A stretch of DNA of 64,000 nucleotides from the NCBI GenBank assembly GCA_037355855.1, contig CM074760.1, positions 4,394,501-4,458,500 on the forward strand, written 5' to 3'. Below the pieces are notes generated by a model. That model was given only the letters and a program-made list of their open reading frames with translations, ran no database searches and was not told the origin of the DNA. The translations under genes were made by a program, and so were the position numbers. Below, in pieces: positions 54,453 to 64,000 of the stretch (position 1 is the first letter of the stretch; the number at the start of each line of letters is the position of its first letter). Source of the DNA: Pseudo-nitzschia pungens (lineage: Eukaryota; Bacillariophyta; Bacillariophyceae; Bacillariales; Bacillariaceae).

Positions 54453-54751
54453 TTACACTTGTACCTTGGTCTTGTCTTCTGTTCCTGCTTCTTATCTTGT
54501 CATTTACCTTTTGATACTGGATCTTATTCCAATATCTCCATTCCCATCTCACTTTATCTCAAGTCCCTATTTTGTGGGACTTGTTTGTCCTTTTCCCTGC
54601 TTGATCTTCAAGGTTTGTTTGAAAAATTTGTCGTTCTACCACTTGGGGTCCTGACTCTATGATGGAGGCGACGTTAAAGTCTGGTTACAGACTGAGTAAT
54701 TTAGTTTCACCTTTGGTGATTAAAGTTATTTAAATACGTATATTAATTAAT
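54453..54751 (+). promoter_or_regulatory. LINE 3' UTR with conserved terminal hairpins
   Basis: After the stop come about 300 nt. The last 120 match the 3' ends of all LINE copies and, more loosely, of the LINE-tailed elements: ttggggtcctgactc, ggaggcgac, the hairpin AGTCTGGTTACAGACT, the hairpin TCACCTTTGGTGA, then a TA-rich tail. This is the likely reverse-transcriptase recognition site (inference). Confidence 0.75.
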
Positions 54752-57700
54752 AGAGCACATGAGAAACCTTCTCGTTTTCGGCATCACACAATGGGCACCT
54801 GGAGTGATCCTGATACTGGTAGTGAAGGAGTTGGTTACCAACACCAATGCAGCCAGAAGCAAACTTAACAAACCACCTTTGCATGCCAGGAGGGAGACGC
54901 TTGAAAGCAGACTGATGGGCACACCAATGGATGGAACTCGAAACAGATTGTGGAATGGGAATATCGTGGTGGGTCTGCCAGTATTGGAGAAGAGGAGGAC
55001 CAGAAATGGCAACATGCAAAGCATTCTGATCAAACCTTGAACACTTGCATCCATTGAGAGAAAATGCCCAAGGCTCAAACACAAGTCTGGGATAGTGATG
55101 GACAGAAGCTCTATGGACAGAAAGAAAGGCCTTGGCCATGCTGTCAACCTGATGATTGCGAAGGGCCCACCAATCAAGAAAGATTCCAGCTTGATGTCCC
55201 TGAACCCACTGAAAGTGCACAGAGATTGGCAGGGCAGAAATCATGTTTCTGATGGCATAAACATAATCAAAAGACTTCTGGGAAATAACCAATGGCCAAG
55301 ATCCCTGAGCCTGTTTGAGAGCTGTGTCACCATCCAGGGCAATGGTGATAGAGCCAGAAGCAATATCAAAAAGACTCACCAGAGCAGTGCAACAGGTGAG
55401 AACCCCAATGATGCCTGCCAGTTCACTCCTATAGGATGACTGATCCTCAGGGGATCCACTGACAAAATTACAGCCAGTGAGGAACAAAGAAGCAGACTTG
55501 GTGGAGGTATTGGGTGACAGAATGAAAGCAGAAGTTCCTCTGAGAAGGTCCGGATCAAATGAACCATCACATACAGCGCTGGCAGTACCACTCTGAATAG
55601 CATCAACAATGTGCTGACAGCCAACCTGTGGTAGGGAATATTTGTGGAGAAGTACTCTTGGAGACTCACAGAGTGCATCAAAGGCATCTGCAGGGGAGTC
55701 TGGAAGAGAATCAAATGGATTGTATTCCATAGGATCCATGTCAGGAGGTTCAGAAACAAAGGCTGAGGACCCAACAATGCGTACAACTTGGCCGCAAAGA
55801 ACAGGGCAGACAAGCTCAATAGCACATGCTGGTTTGTCAGAAATGATTTCAGAAGTGACCCTGTATCTGCCCCTTCCCTGGGAGGTGCTCACAATCCAGC
55901 CAGTAGAAGTTTTGGAGAATATTCTGTTGGTGGATAAAGACAAAAACCAAGGCCAAAGAGAAGCTGTCTGGGGGGAAAGCCAATGCCCAAGGTGAAAAGA
56001 AGGAGCCAATGCCCTGGCTGCAGGGGGTGGACAAGGGGGAAGAAAACAGGTCTGAAGCGCCTTGACCCAGATGCGCTGAGCTGCTGGAGGCCAAGATGGA
56101 GGACATCTAGGCCAGTCAAGATGATCCCTCAAGTGATTGGAGGATGTCAGCTGGAAAGCCATGGGGGTAAGCCTTGTCCCATCTGGAGTACAAATATCAG
56201 CAAGGGAAATAGCCTTGAGGGACATTCGAATGTGATTCAAGAGGGACAAGTCAGCACCTCTGAAACCAGCATTGACAAAGGCTTGCATGAGATAACAGTC
56301 ATTGGAAAGGAGCAGAGGGAGATCTGGGAAGTCTTCAACCAAGCGAACAGGGTGAACAGAGAAGAATTTCCACACGTGCTTGTACCAGCAGGGAGTGACG
56401 TATGAAGCAAAAGGATGATAGGGTGTGACACCAAGATGAAGAGGAAATCCAAGTTCAAGCCGGAGAGCCTCAGCAGTTAGCCTGAGAATCCGACCAGTTT
56501 GCGAGGACCTGACAGATTCCTGAAAGAGAGTGGCAATATGACTAAACTCTTGGAGGAGGTATGGATGGATGAATCCAAAGCCTTGATAGAGGGAAGGACC
56601 ATAGAATACATGTCTAGGAAATGTCCGCGACATCCCTGCTTTGTTCAGCACAGGAACAAGAGCTGAGTGAATAATCTTAGTCCAGGTGGCCTCATCAAGT
56701 TGCGTGACAGGCATGGGGTATTCAACAGACTTCATGAACAAATACTTGAAGGTGTAGAGGGATGCTCGCTTCTCACACTTGGAAGCCTTGAGTTGAGAGC
56801 CAAAAGACTGAGACTGGGACTTCATGTGAGCAATCTGTGCTTCCTCATTGCCATCCATGGAGATAAAAACCCCAAGGGTCTTGTCAGCATGGTCAACTTC
56901 AAACCGATCCAGGGTAGCTCGATTGCCATTCTTGTCAGCAACAGAGAAGTCACCGGGCATGTCAGCAATTGAGCGATAGTCCCAACCGGATCCATTCCAT
57001 TTGAAATCAATCAAATAACAGAAGGATTTGGCAGGTTCAATAGCACCACCAGTGGCAATAATGCCACCAGCCCATCGGTCAAGAGCTTCCTGAAAGTCAA
57101 CAGCCAATTCCTCACCAGACGTTGAGGAATCAGAGCCAGCACAAAACAAATCTGTGTCATCCACAAAGGCAAAACCCACAAGAGAAACCAGTTGCAGTGA
57201 CAATGAAGTGATAAGATGGACACCATGACCAGCCTGTTGCATCATTCGGAAGACAATTGTTGACACCAATGCCCAAAGAGTTGGACCAATACCATTGCCT
57301 TGGCCACAACCACTGAGAGGAACAGGTTCATCACCATACACAGGGCCTGACCGACCAAAACCAGTTTTGATGTGGTGCTTGGCATGCTGCAGGGTAGACA
57401 GGAGAATTTCACACACATGTGCAGGAACTCCAAAGCTCTGGAGAGTGAGACCAGCAATGGGATGGGAGATCCTGTCATAACAGCCCTTGGCATCATTCAT
57501 AGCAACAGCACCAGATCTGCGCTTCTGCCTCAACACATCACATATGAGCTTCTTGTTCAGGCAGGTGTTGATGGCCTTGTGGTGTTTCCTGCTACCATGT
57601 TGATCAGCAGCCACTGCATTGGCACGTTCAGCATGGGCAAGAATGCGTCTGCCAATCATCTTGTTGTTGATCTGGAACTCAGGAGACATCAACTGAATAA

Positions 57701-59936
57701 GCCTCATCTTGTCCACCCTATATTCCCCAGGTTTCTTGAAAATCTCCACATCAGTGATGACCTGCCAAGCAGAAGGAGAGAAGCCAACAATCAATGGGAC
57801 TGATCTCAGGAGAGTATCAGACTTGTTCAACTGTGGATCAAGGGCAAAAGCCTTGTGATGTGCAAAGCTCAAACAAGAAGGTTCACTGGCTGTGCGTTCC
57901 CTCTGGCGTTTCCAGGTGGCAGCATTGTCAGCTGGACACACAGAATAGTCAAAAGGGGGCAATCTCAGTATAGAGGCAGGGACTTTGAGACAGGAAAGAA
58001 ATTCAGAAAGGTACTTGTCAGTGGAAGGCGGAGAAATGTATGTGCCATCAAGAACTTGAGCAGAAGCATGGGCTGTGCCTAGGTATCCAAAATCTTGAAT
58101 GAAGGAGGGAGTCATGGAAGGAGTGCCAAGACACTGTTGTTGGCGCCTGACATTGGATTCAGCCATAGCGGGAACCATAGTAGACTGGGACTCCAAGACC
58201 TGTTCAACACCATCAGGGCCAACTGCAATAGCCCTCAAGACTGCTGCCTTGTTGACACAACCCCGAATAGACCTAGCAACAAGGCCAAGCTCTCTTTGAA
58301 GACGTTCCCTGCGCATCCTAGCACGAATCTGGGAAGCACTCTGGTTGTGAGGCTTGCCTTCAGCAAGAAGTGCATCCACCAGGCCTTGATTGAAGGAGTC
58401 TCTCCATGAGGGAGCCAATTTCTTCACTGCCCGGTACTGCTTGTAAGCTTGTTTCAGATGGAGGAGAGCACTGGAAAGATCACAGTGTTCACCTTTGTAA
58501 AGAGAAAGCTTGCATGCCAGCCTCTTCAGAACAGTATGACTGGTGGACACACCCTGTCTCAACTTGACAACACGCCGCCAGAAATCAATGGTATCACGAT
58601 AGACTTGGAGCTGTGGAGACCATGGAACCAAACCAGCTCAAGTGTGGCAGAGGTTTTGTTCAACAGAAAGCCTGAGAGAGGTGGAGGTTTCATGGAGGAC
58701 TTCATATGTGGTGATTAGATCAGCGCGCACAGAAATGTCCCCAGACTGAAACTGACCCAGCAGGTGCTCCAGCTTAGCTTGGAGAGAAAACACTCCAGCC
58801 TTGAGAAAGCTGTGCCTCACACGCTTGAAATACGGATGACACAGATGAGGGTGAGAGGACTGCAGTCTGGATAGAGAGAATTGCACAGGAGGTGGCAGAT
58901 GTTTGCCCATGATGCTGCCATTACAGACTTCAATCCAGAGCATGCGATGGTCAGACTCCATACCCTGGGCACCACCAAAGGGACAATACCCTGCCCTTAG
59001 AACATCAACATTCTCAGAGACCCAAATGGCATCAATTGGCGTTCTGGTAGTGTTTCTGTTGTGGGTGGCAGGAGGGGAAGACTGAGAATGAAGGGTAAGA
59101 ATGGCCTCTCTGAAACCAAGAGCCTTGAGCTCAGAAGACAAGCCATCAGTCCGAACATCAAAATTATGATCAATCCCTAGAATGACCTGATCACCGGCTC
59201 CCAGGCATACCTGAAGGGCAGCAGTCAAATCCCTGTGAAAAAGGATGCAAGGATTGGGACAGAAAAGATTCTCAGCTGCTTGAAAGTAACGGTACTGTTG
59301 ATTCCAAACTGAGCCAAGATCCCTGTCATTTTCAACAGGACAGTAGGCAGAAAACATGGTGACAGTGGAGCCAGTCCTGCCCTGAAACTTGACAAAGGAC
59401 CACCTTCCAAGACCAGAAGGATCAGCCCCATGAGCAACCTTGTGGGAGCTAAACAGTTGGTCAATTGTAGAACCTGTGCCTCCAGGCTGAAGCCATGTGC
59501 AGTCAGAAGCCTCATGCTTGTTGTTGGCAAGATAGGAAAAACTTGAAGGGCAGACATTCTTCATACGCCGGTTGAAAAGGTCACAGGGAAGGAGTTTGGA
59601 TTCATTCAAACAATGCTCAGCAAAAAGCGCCACACTAGCTTTGCTCGTGACAAATTGACGGGAGTTGTGCCTGGACCTGGACATAAAAGCAGCTCTGCGC
59701 TGAGGCCCAATGTTTTGGAAGGTGATGATGGTGGAATTGGATGATGGAGCTTGAGGAAAAGGATGCCCAAAACTATCAGAATCATTAGCAGCAAGAGAGT
59801 CTCCATGAAGAGTTAATTGGACAAAGTGAGAATCAGGAAGAGAGTCAGAGGGGGGAAGGGAAGAACCGGGAGAAGCACGGATGGGATTTGGAGTGGAAGG
59901 CACCCCATCAAACCTCACACCAGAAATCCTAACCAT
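54752..59936 (-). pseudogene. ORF2 of the minus-strand LINE, main piece
   Basis: Coding runs on the minus strand from the ATG at 59936, through the endonuclease and a TGA at 58638-58640, then through reverse transcriptase and RNase H to the zinc finger, where the 13.4-kb LINE cuts it at 54752-54770. The catalytic FVDDTDLF and the GCGQGNGIGPTLWAL motif are intact. The remainder of the protein is at 41303-40629. Confidence 0.9.
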
Positions 59937-60461
59937 GATTAGAAGGAAACCGAGTCTGTCGCACAGTAGAAAAAGTTGCCGGAGCTGACTTGGTAGATGC
60001 ATTGGTATGGCTCAAATCACTGACACTAGCCTCAGTGTTAGGAGAAAAGGCAATGGCAGCCATACCAACCTGCAAAGAAGAGGCCACATCATCCCCAACA
60101 CCAGGTTTGTCTACAGGCTGGCCAGCATGAGCCGCCTCAGGGGAAGCACCAGGCAAAGAGGTAGAGGGAGATGCACCATCTGCAGAACCCTGAGTAGTTG
60201 TATCCTGAGCAGCAGTAGTTGGAGCCTGAGCGGCAGTGAGGTTGGAGGTATCAGTGGCTAGAGTATCCATGGATTGGGAATCATCAAATCCACCACCACC
60301 ACTGTCAGCACGTGCTTGGAGGTTGAAGTGCAAATCCAGATCAAAAGTAAGGTCTGGAGCAAGGTCAACTGACAAATCATCATCAACAAGTTCCCAATCC
60401 CTTGCATCACCATCACCAAAAAAGGGAAGAGAGTCATCCTGTATCTGGTCAGCAGCAGGAG
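59929..60461 (-). pseudogene. ORF1 C-terminal piece of the minus-strand LINE
   Basis: This is the acidic ORF1 tail (DDSLPFFGDGDARDWELVDDD) ending at 59929, overlapping the ORF2 start by 8 nt. The linker after it differs from the plus copy by several short indels (TTAAQDTTTQGSADGASPST), so this linker evolves quickly. It is cut at 60461 by the composite insertion and resumes at 63865. Confidence 0.85.
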
Positions 60462-60762
60462 TATTCCCTACCACAGACCGGCTGTCAGCACCTTGTTGAT
60501 GCTATTCAGAGTGATACTGCCAGTGCTGTATGTGATGGTTCATAATAATAATAATATATGTATTTAAATAACTTTAATCACCAAAGGTGAAACTAAATTA
60601 CTCAGTCTGTAACCAGACTTTAACGTCGCCTCCATCATAGAGTCAGGACCCCAAGTGGCAGAACGACAAATTTTCAAACAAACCTTGAACATCAAGCAGG
60701 GAAAAAGACAATCAAGTCCCACAAAATAGGGACTTGAGAGAAAGTGAGATGGGAATGTGGAT

Positions 60763-62797
60763 AACAGAATATTCTTCAAAACTTCTACTGGCTGGATTGT
60801 GAGCACCTCCCAAGGCAGGGGCAGATACAGGGTCACTTCTGAAATCATTTCTGACAAACCAGCATGTGCTATTGAGCTTGTCTGCCCTGTTATTTGCGGA
60901 CAAGTTGTACGCATTGTTGGGTCCTCAGCCTTTGTTTCTGAACCTCCTGATATGGATCCTCTGGAGTACAATCCATTTGATTCTCTTCCAGACTCCCCAG
61001 TAGATGCCTTTGATTCCCTCTGTGAGTGTCCAAGAGTACTTCTCCACAAATATTCCCTACCACAGGTTGGCTGTCAGCACATTGTTGATGCTATTCAGAG
61101 TGGTACTGCCAGCGCTGTATGTGATGGTTCATTTGATCCGGACCTTCTCAGAGGCACTTCTGCTTTCATTCTGTCACCCAATGCCTCCACCAAGTCTGCT
61201 TCATTGTTCCTCACTGGCTGTAATTTTGTCAGTGGATCCCCTGAGGATCAGTCATCCTATAGGAGTGAACTGGCAGGCATCATTGGGGTTCTCACCTGTT
61301 GCACTGCTCTGGTGAGTCTTTTTGATATTGCTTCTGGCTCTATCACCATTGCCCTGGATGGTGACACAGCTCTCAAACAAGCTCAGGGATCCTGGCCTTT
61401 GGTTATTTCCCAGAAGTCTTTTGATTATGTTTATGTCATCAGAAACATGATTTCTGCCCTGCCAATTTCTGTGCACTTTCAGTGGGTTCAGGGACATCAA
61501 GCTGGAATCTTTCTTGATTGGTGGGCCCTTCGCAATCATCAGGTTGACAGCATGGCCAAGGCCTTTCTTTCTGTCCATAGAGCTTCTGTCCATCACTATC
61601 CCAGACTTGTGTTTGAGCCTTGGGCATTTTCTCTCAATGGATGCAAGTGTTCAAGGTTTGATCAGAATGCTTTGCATGTTGCCATTTCTGGTCCTCCTCT
61701 TCTCCAATACTGGCAGACCCACCACGATATTCCAACCAACTACTTGCAACCAACTACTTCACTACCAGTATCAGGATCACTCCAGGTGCCCATTGTGTGA
61801 TGCAGACAATGAGAAGGTGTCTCATGTGCTCTCCTGCAAGGACACTGGGGCAGTACAGCACAGTGTGTCAGCTTTCAAGGGACCACTGCAGAAGAGGCTT
61901 GAAGTTGAACAAACTGATCCATCATTGGTTGTTGCCATTGTGGATCTTCTCACCAGAGTTCGGAAGGGCCAGAACATTTATCCATCATCCTACTCACTTG
62001 CAATTGCGTCTGCTGTCAGGGCACAGAGGACTATTGGCTGGCACAACTGGCTTCTGGGTAGGTGGTCTCCTCGCTGGTATCAAATTCAGGCTGACTACTA
62101 CTCCCACATTGGAAGCAAGCGCTCTCCCAAACGTTGGGCTACAGCTATCATCCATCAGTTCTTTCTTACCTCCTGGGATCTTTGGACCTACAGAAATGAA
62201 CGACTCCATGGTCCTGGGGGTACCCTTGATGCTGAACAACACCAATCTCTTGATGCTTCCATCACCTCAGAATTGGCCATTGGTGCAGCTGGTGCACTTC
62301 CCCAGTCACACTCCCTGTTACAAACCCCGTTCCACGTCCTACAAGGTTACACCCTGCTGACTGCCAAGCGGCAGTGGCTTGCAACCATCCACCTTGCCAG
62401 GAAGCAGTATGCAGCGCCTGTCCCACCAGTGCAGCCATACCAACAAGAGGCTGCTCTTCTCAGAGCCTGGCTTACTGGACCTCAGGGTTGATTACACTTT
62501 GTACCTTGGTTTTTTGTCTTCTGTTCCTGCTTCTCATCCTGTCCCATCCCCTTTGATACTGGCTCTTATCCCAATATCCACATTCCCATCTCACTTTCTC
62601 TCAAGTCCCTTTTTTGTGGGACTTGTTTGTCTTTTTCCCTGCTTGATGTTCAAGGTTTGTTTGAAAATTTGTCGTTCTGCCACTTGGGGTCCTGACTCTC
62701 TGATGGAGGCGACGTTAAAGTCTGGTTACAGACTGAGTAATTTAGTTTCACCTTTGGTGATTAAAGTTATTTAAATACGTATATTATTATTATTATT
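60763..62797 (+). pseudogene. 5'-truncated LINE fragment: RNase H, deleted finger region, 3' UTR
   Basis: RNase H motifs are intact to about 61720. A deletion then removes about 130 bp, and a 13-bp sequence (caaccaactactt) is duplicated at the joint, shifting the frame. Coding resumes with the finger and ends at about 62491, followed by the 3' UTR and an ATT tail. Confidence 0.85.
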
Positions 62798-63864
62798 GCT
62801 TCTGGTTGCATTGGTGTTGGCAACCAACTACTTCACTACCAGTATCAGGATCACTCCAGGTGCCCATTGTGTGATGCCGAAAACGAGAAGGTTTCTCATG
62901 TGCTCTCCTGCAAGGACACTGGGGCAGTACAGCACAGTGTGTCTGCTTTCAGGGGACCCCTGCAGCAGAGGCTTGAAGTTGAACAAACTGATCCATCATT
63001 GGTTGCTGCCATTGTGGATCTGCTCACCAGAGTTCGGAAGGGCCAGAACATTTATCCATCATCCTACTCCCTTGCAATTGCTTCTGCTGTCAGGGCACAG
63101 AGGACTATTGGTTGGCACAACTGGCTTCTTGGTAGGTGGTCTCCTCGCTGGTACCAAATCCAGGCTGACTAATACTCCCACATTGGAAGCAAGCGCTCTC
63201 CCAAACGTTGGGCTACAGCTATCATCCATCAGTTCTTTCTTACCTCCTGGGATCTTTGGACCTATAGGAATGAATGACTCCATGGTCCTGGGGGTACCCT
63301 TGATGCTGAACAACACCAATCTCTTGATGCTTCCATCTCCTCTGAATTGGCCATTGGTGCAGCTGGTGCACTTCCCCAGTCACACTCCCTTTTACAAACC
63401 CCTTTCCAAGTCCTACAAGGTTACACCCTGACTGCCAAGCGGCAGTGGCTTGCAACCATCCACCTTGCCAGGAAGCAGTATGCAGCGCCTGTCCCACCAG
63501 TGCAGCCATACCAACAAGAGGCTGCTCTTCTCAGAGCCTGGCTTACTGGACCTCAGGGTTGATTACACTTTGTACCTTGGTTTTTTGTCTTCTGTTCCTG
63601 CTTCTCATCCTGTCCCATCCCCTTTGATACTGGCTCTTATCCCAATATCCACATTCCCATCTCACTTTCTCTCAAGTCCCTTTTTTGTGGGACTTGTTTG
63701 TCTTTTTCCCTGCTTGATGTTCAAGGTTTGTTTGAAAATTTGTCGTTCTGCCACTTGGGGTCCTGACTCTCTGATGGAGGCGACGTTAAAGTCTGGTTAC
63801 AGACTGAGTAATTTAGTTTCACCTTTGGTGATTAAAGTTATTTAAATACGTATATTATTATTAT
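62798..63864 (+). pseudogene. 5'-truncated LINE fragment: finger, C terminus and 3' UTR
   Basis: It starts abruptly at gcttctggttgc directly after the tail of the preceding fragment. It carries a TAA near 63170 and the same CGA-to-TGA change (near 63274) as the minus-strand LINE at 40914, so these share a lineage. It ends in an ATT tail against the right duplication. Confidence 0.85.
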
Positions 63865-64000
63865 CAGCAGCAGGAGCAGTCTCCACAACACATTTGGCAG
63901 TTTCATCCCAGTGGAAGGCTTCCATTTCAGTCAAGCACTCAGAAGAGAACCACTGTCGAACACAGGAACCATACTGTGCTTCCAGAAAAATAGGCAGGAA
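63865..64000 (-). pseudogene. ORF1 piece of the minus-strand LINE, running off the window
   Basis: The minus strand reads the ORF1 segment equivalent to 47914-48040 of the plus LINE (FLEAQYGSCVRQWFSSECLT). It shows where the minus copy continues beyond the composite insertion. Confidence 0.85.

Larger units (their letters stand above)
41304..54751 (+). mobile_element. Full-length 13.4-kb non-LTR retrotransposon (LINE)
   Basis: A perfect 19-bp duplication, agagcacatgagaaacctt (41285-41303 and 54752-54770), brackets the element, which interrupts the zinc-finger coding region of the minus-strand LINE. Its order is 5' UTR (41304-45412), ORF1 (45413-48619), ORF2 (48612-54452), 3' UTR and a short TA-rich tail. 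ORF2 is uninterrupted. EN plus RT plus RNase H plus CCHC finger and a TAA-type tail resemble the I group of LINEs, but the clade should be set by phylogeny. At 13.4 kb it is unusually long. The perfect duplication suggests a recent insertion. Confidence 0.95.
60462..63864 (+). mobile_element. Composite LINE insertion made of four fragments
   Basis: A 12-bp duplication, cagcagcaggag (60450-60461 and 63865-63876), brackets the whole block. 60462-60540 is a plus fragment equal to about 52911-52990 of the LINE. 60541-60762 is a minus 3' UTR with its tail. 60763-62797 is a plus fragment equal to about 52620-54750 with a 130-bp internal deletion near 61729. 62798-63864 is a second plus fragment equal to about 53688-54750. 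Three separate LINE 3' ends therefore lie inside one target-site duplication. Confidence 0.8.
40334..64000 (-). mobile_element. Minus-strand LINE copy, host of two later LINE insertions
   Basis: Three separated pieces form one copy read on the minus strand: 64000-63865, 60461-54752 and 41303-40334, with the 3' tail at 40334. Removing 41304-54751 (19-bp duplication) and 60462-63864 (12-bp duplication) makes the frame continuous. It resembles the plus-strand LINE closely. It carries at least two nonsense codons in ORF2: TGA at 58638-58640, where the other copy has AGA, and TGA at 40914-40916, where it has CGA. The 5' end lies beyond the window, so its own target-site duplication cannot be checked. 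Confidence 0.9.

Overview
The window looks like a nuclear segment of a photosynthetic stramenopile, most likely a diatom (inference). The reasons are a SufS-type cysteine desulfurase with a plausible bipartite plastid presequence, GT-AG introns of 106 to 165 bp, N-terminally extended metabolic enzymes, and a dense retrotransposon load. Only three ordinary host genes are well supported: sufS (1-1849, minus, running off the left edge), a ketopantoate reductase (25749-27282, plus) and a PDZ-domain protein (27719-30391, minus). Nearly everything else is mobile DNA, much of it nested.

Layout. 1988-4575 is a foldback-type palindromic element whose left arm was split by a small element with 81-bp direct terminal repeats. 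4640-5410 is a 12-bp minisatellite interrupted by a solo LTR. 5756-9059 is a decayed piggyBac-like transposase. 9163-16099 holds two small divergent genes, each cut a few codons before its stop: the minus gene by a 2.55-kb LINE-tailed element, the plus gene by a gag-only LTR retrotransposon (12854-16056). 16729-24690 is an old minus-strand gene of unknown function broken by a second LINE-tailed element (17636-19674) and a 4.8-kb chimeric insertion (19855-24616). 31425-37056 is an apparently intact 5.6-kb DNA transposon with 17-bp terminal inverted repeats, a piggyBac-like transposase and a second convergent gene. 37057-40333 is a Gypsy relic cut by a third LINE-tailed element (37876-39800). 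40334-64000 is a minus-strand LINE copy into which a 13.4-kb plus-strand LINE (41304-54751) and a composite LINE insertion (60462-63864) have landed.

The most interesting system is a LINE and its apparent parasite. The autonomous LINE has a 4.1-kb 5' UTR with a 269-bp monomer array, ORF1 and ORF2 overlapping by 8 nt, and ORF2 carrying endonuclease, reverse transcriptase, RNase H and a CCHC finger. The three roughly 2-kb elements carry no LINE protein. They share the LINE's extreme 5' end (a 25-nt hairpin) and its 3' end (two hairpins, one with a compensatory base-pair change and a UUCG loop), and between them a 150-bp tandem array of stem-loops. All full copies have 17 to 19-bp target-site duplications. 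The copy at 9217-11768 contains single-copy flank from the copy at 17636-19674 followed by a second 3' end, so parent and offspring are both in the window. That insertion, and the one at 60462-63864, look like products of reverse-transcriptase template jumping.
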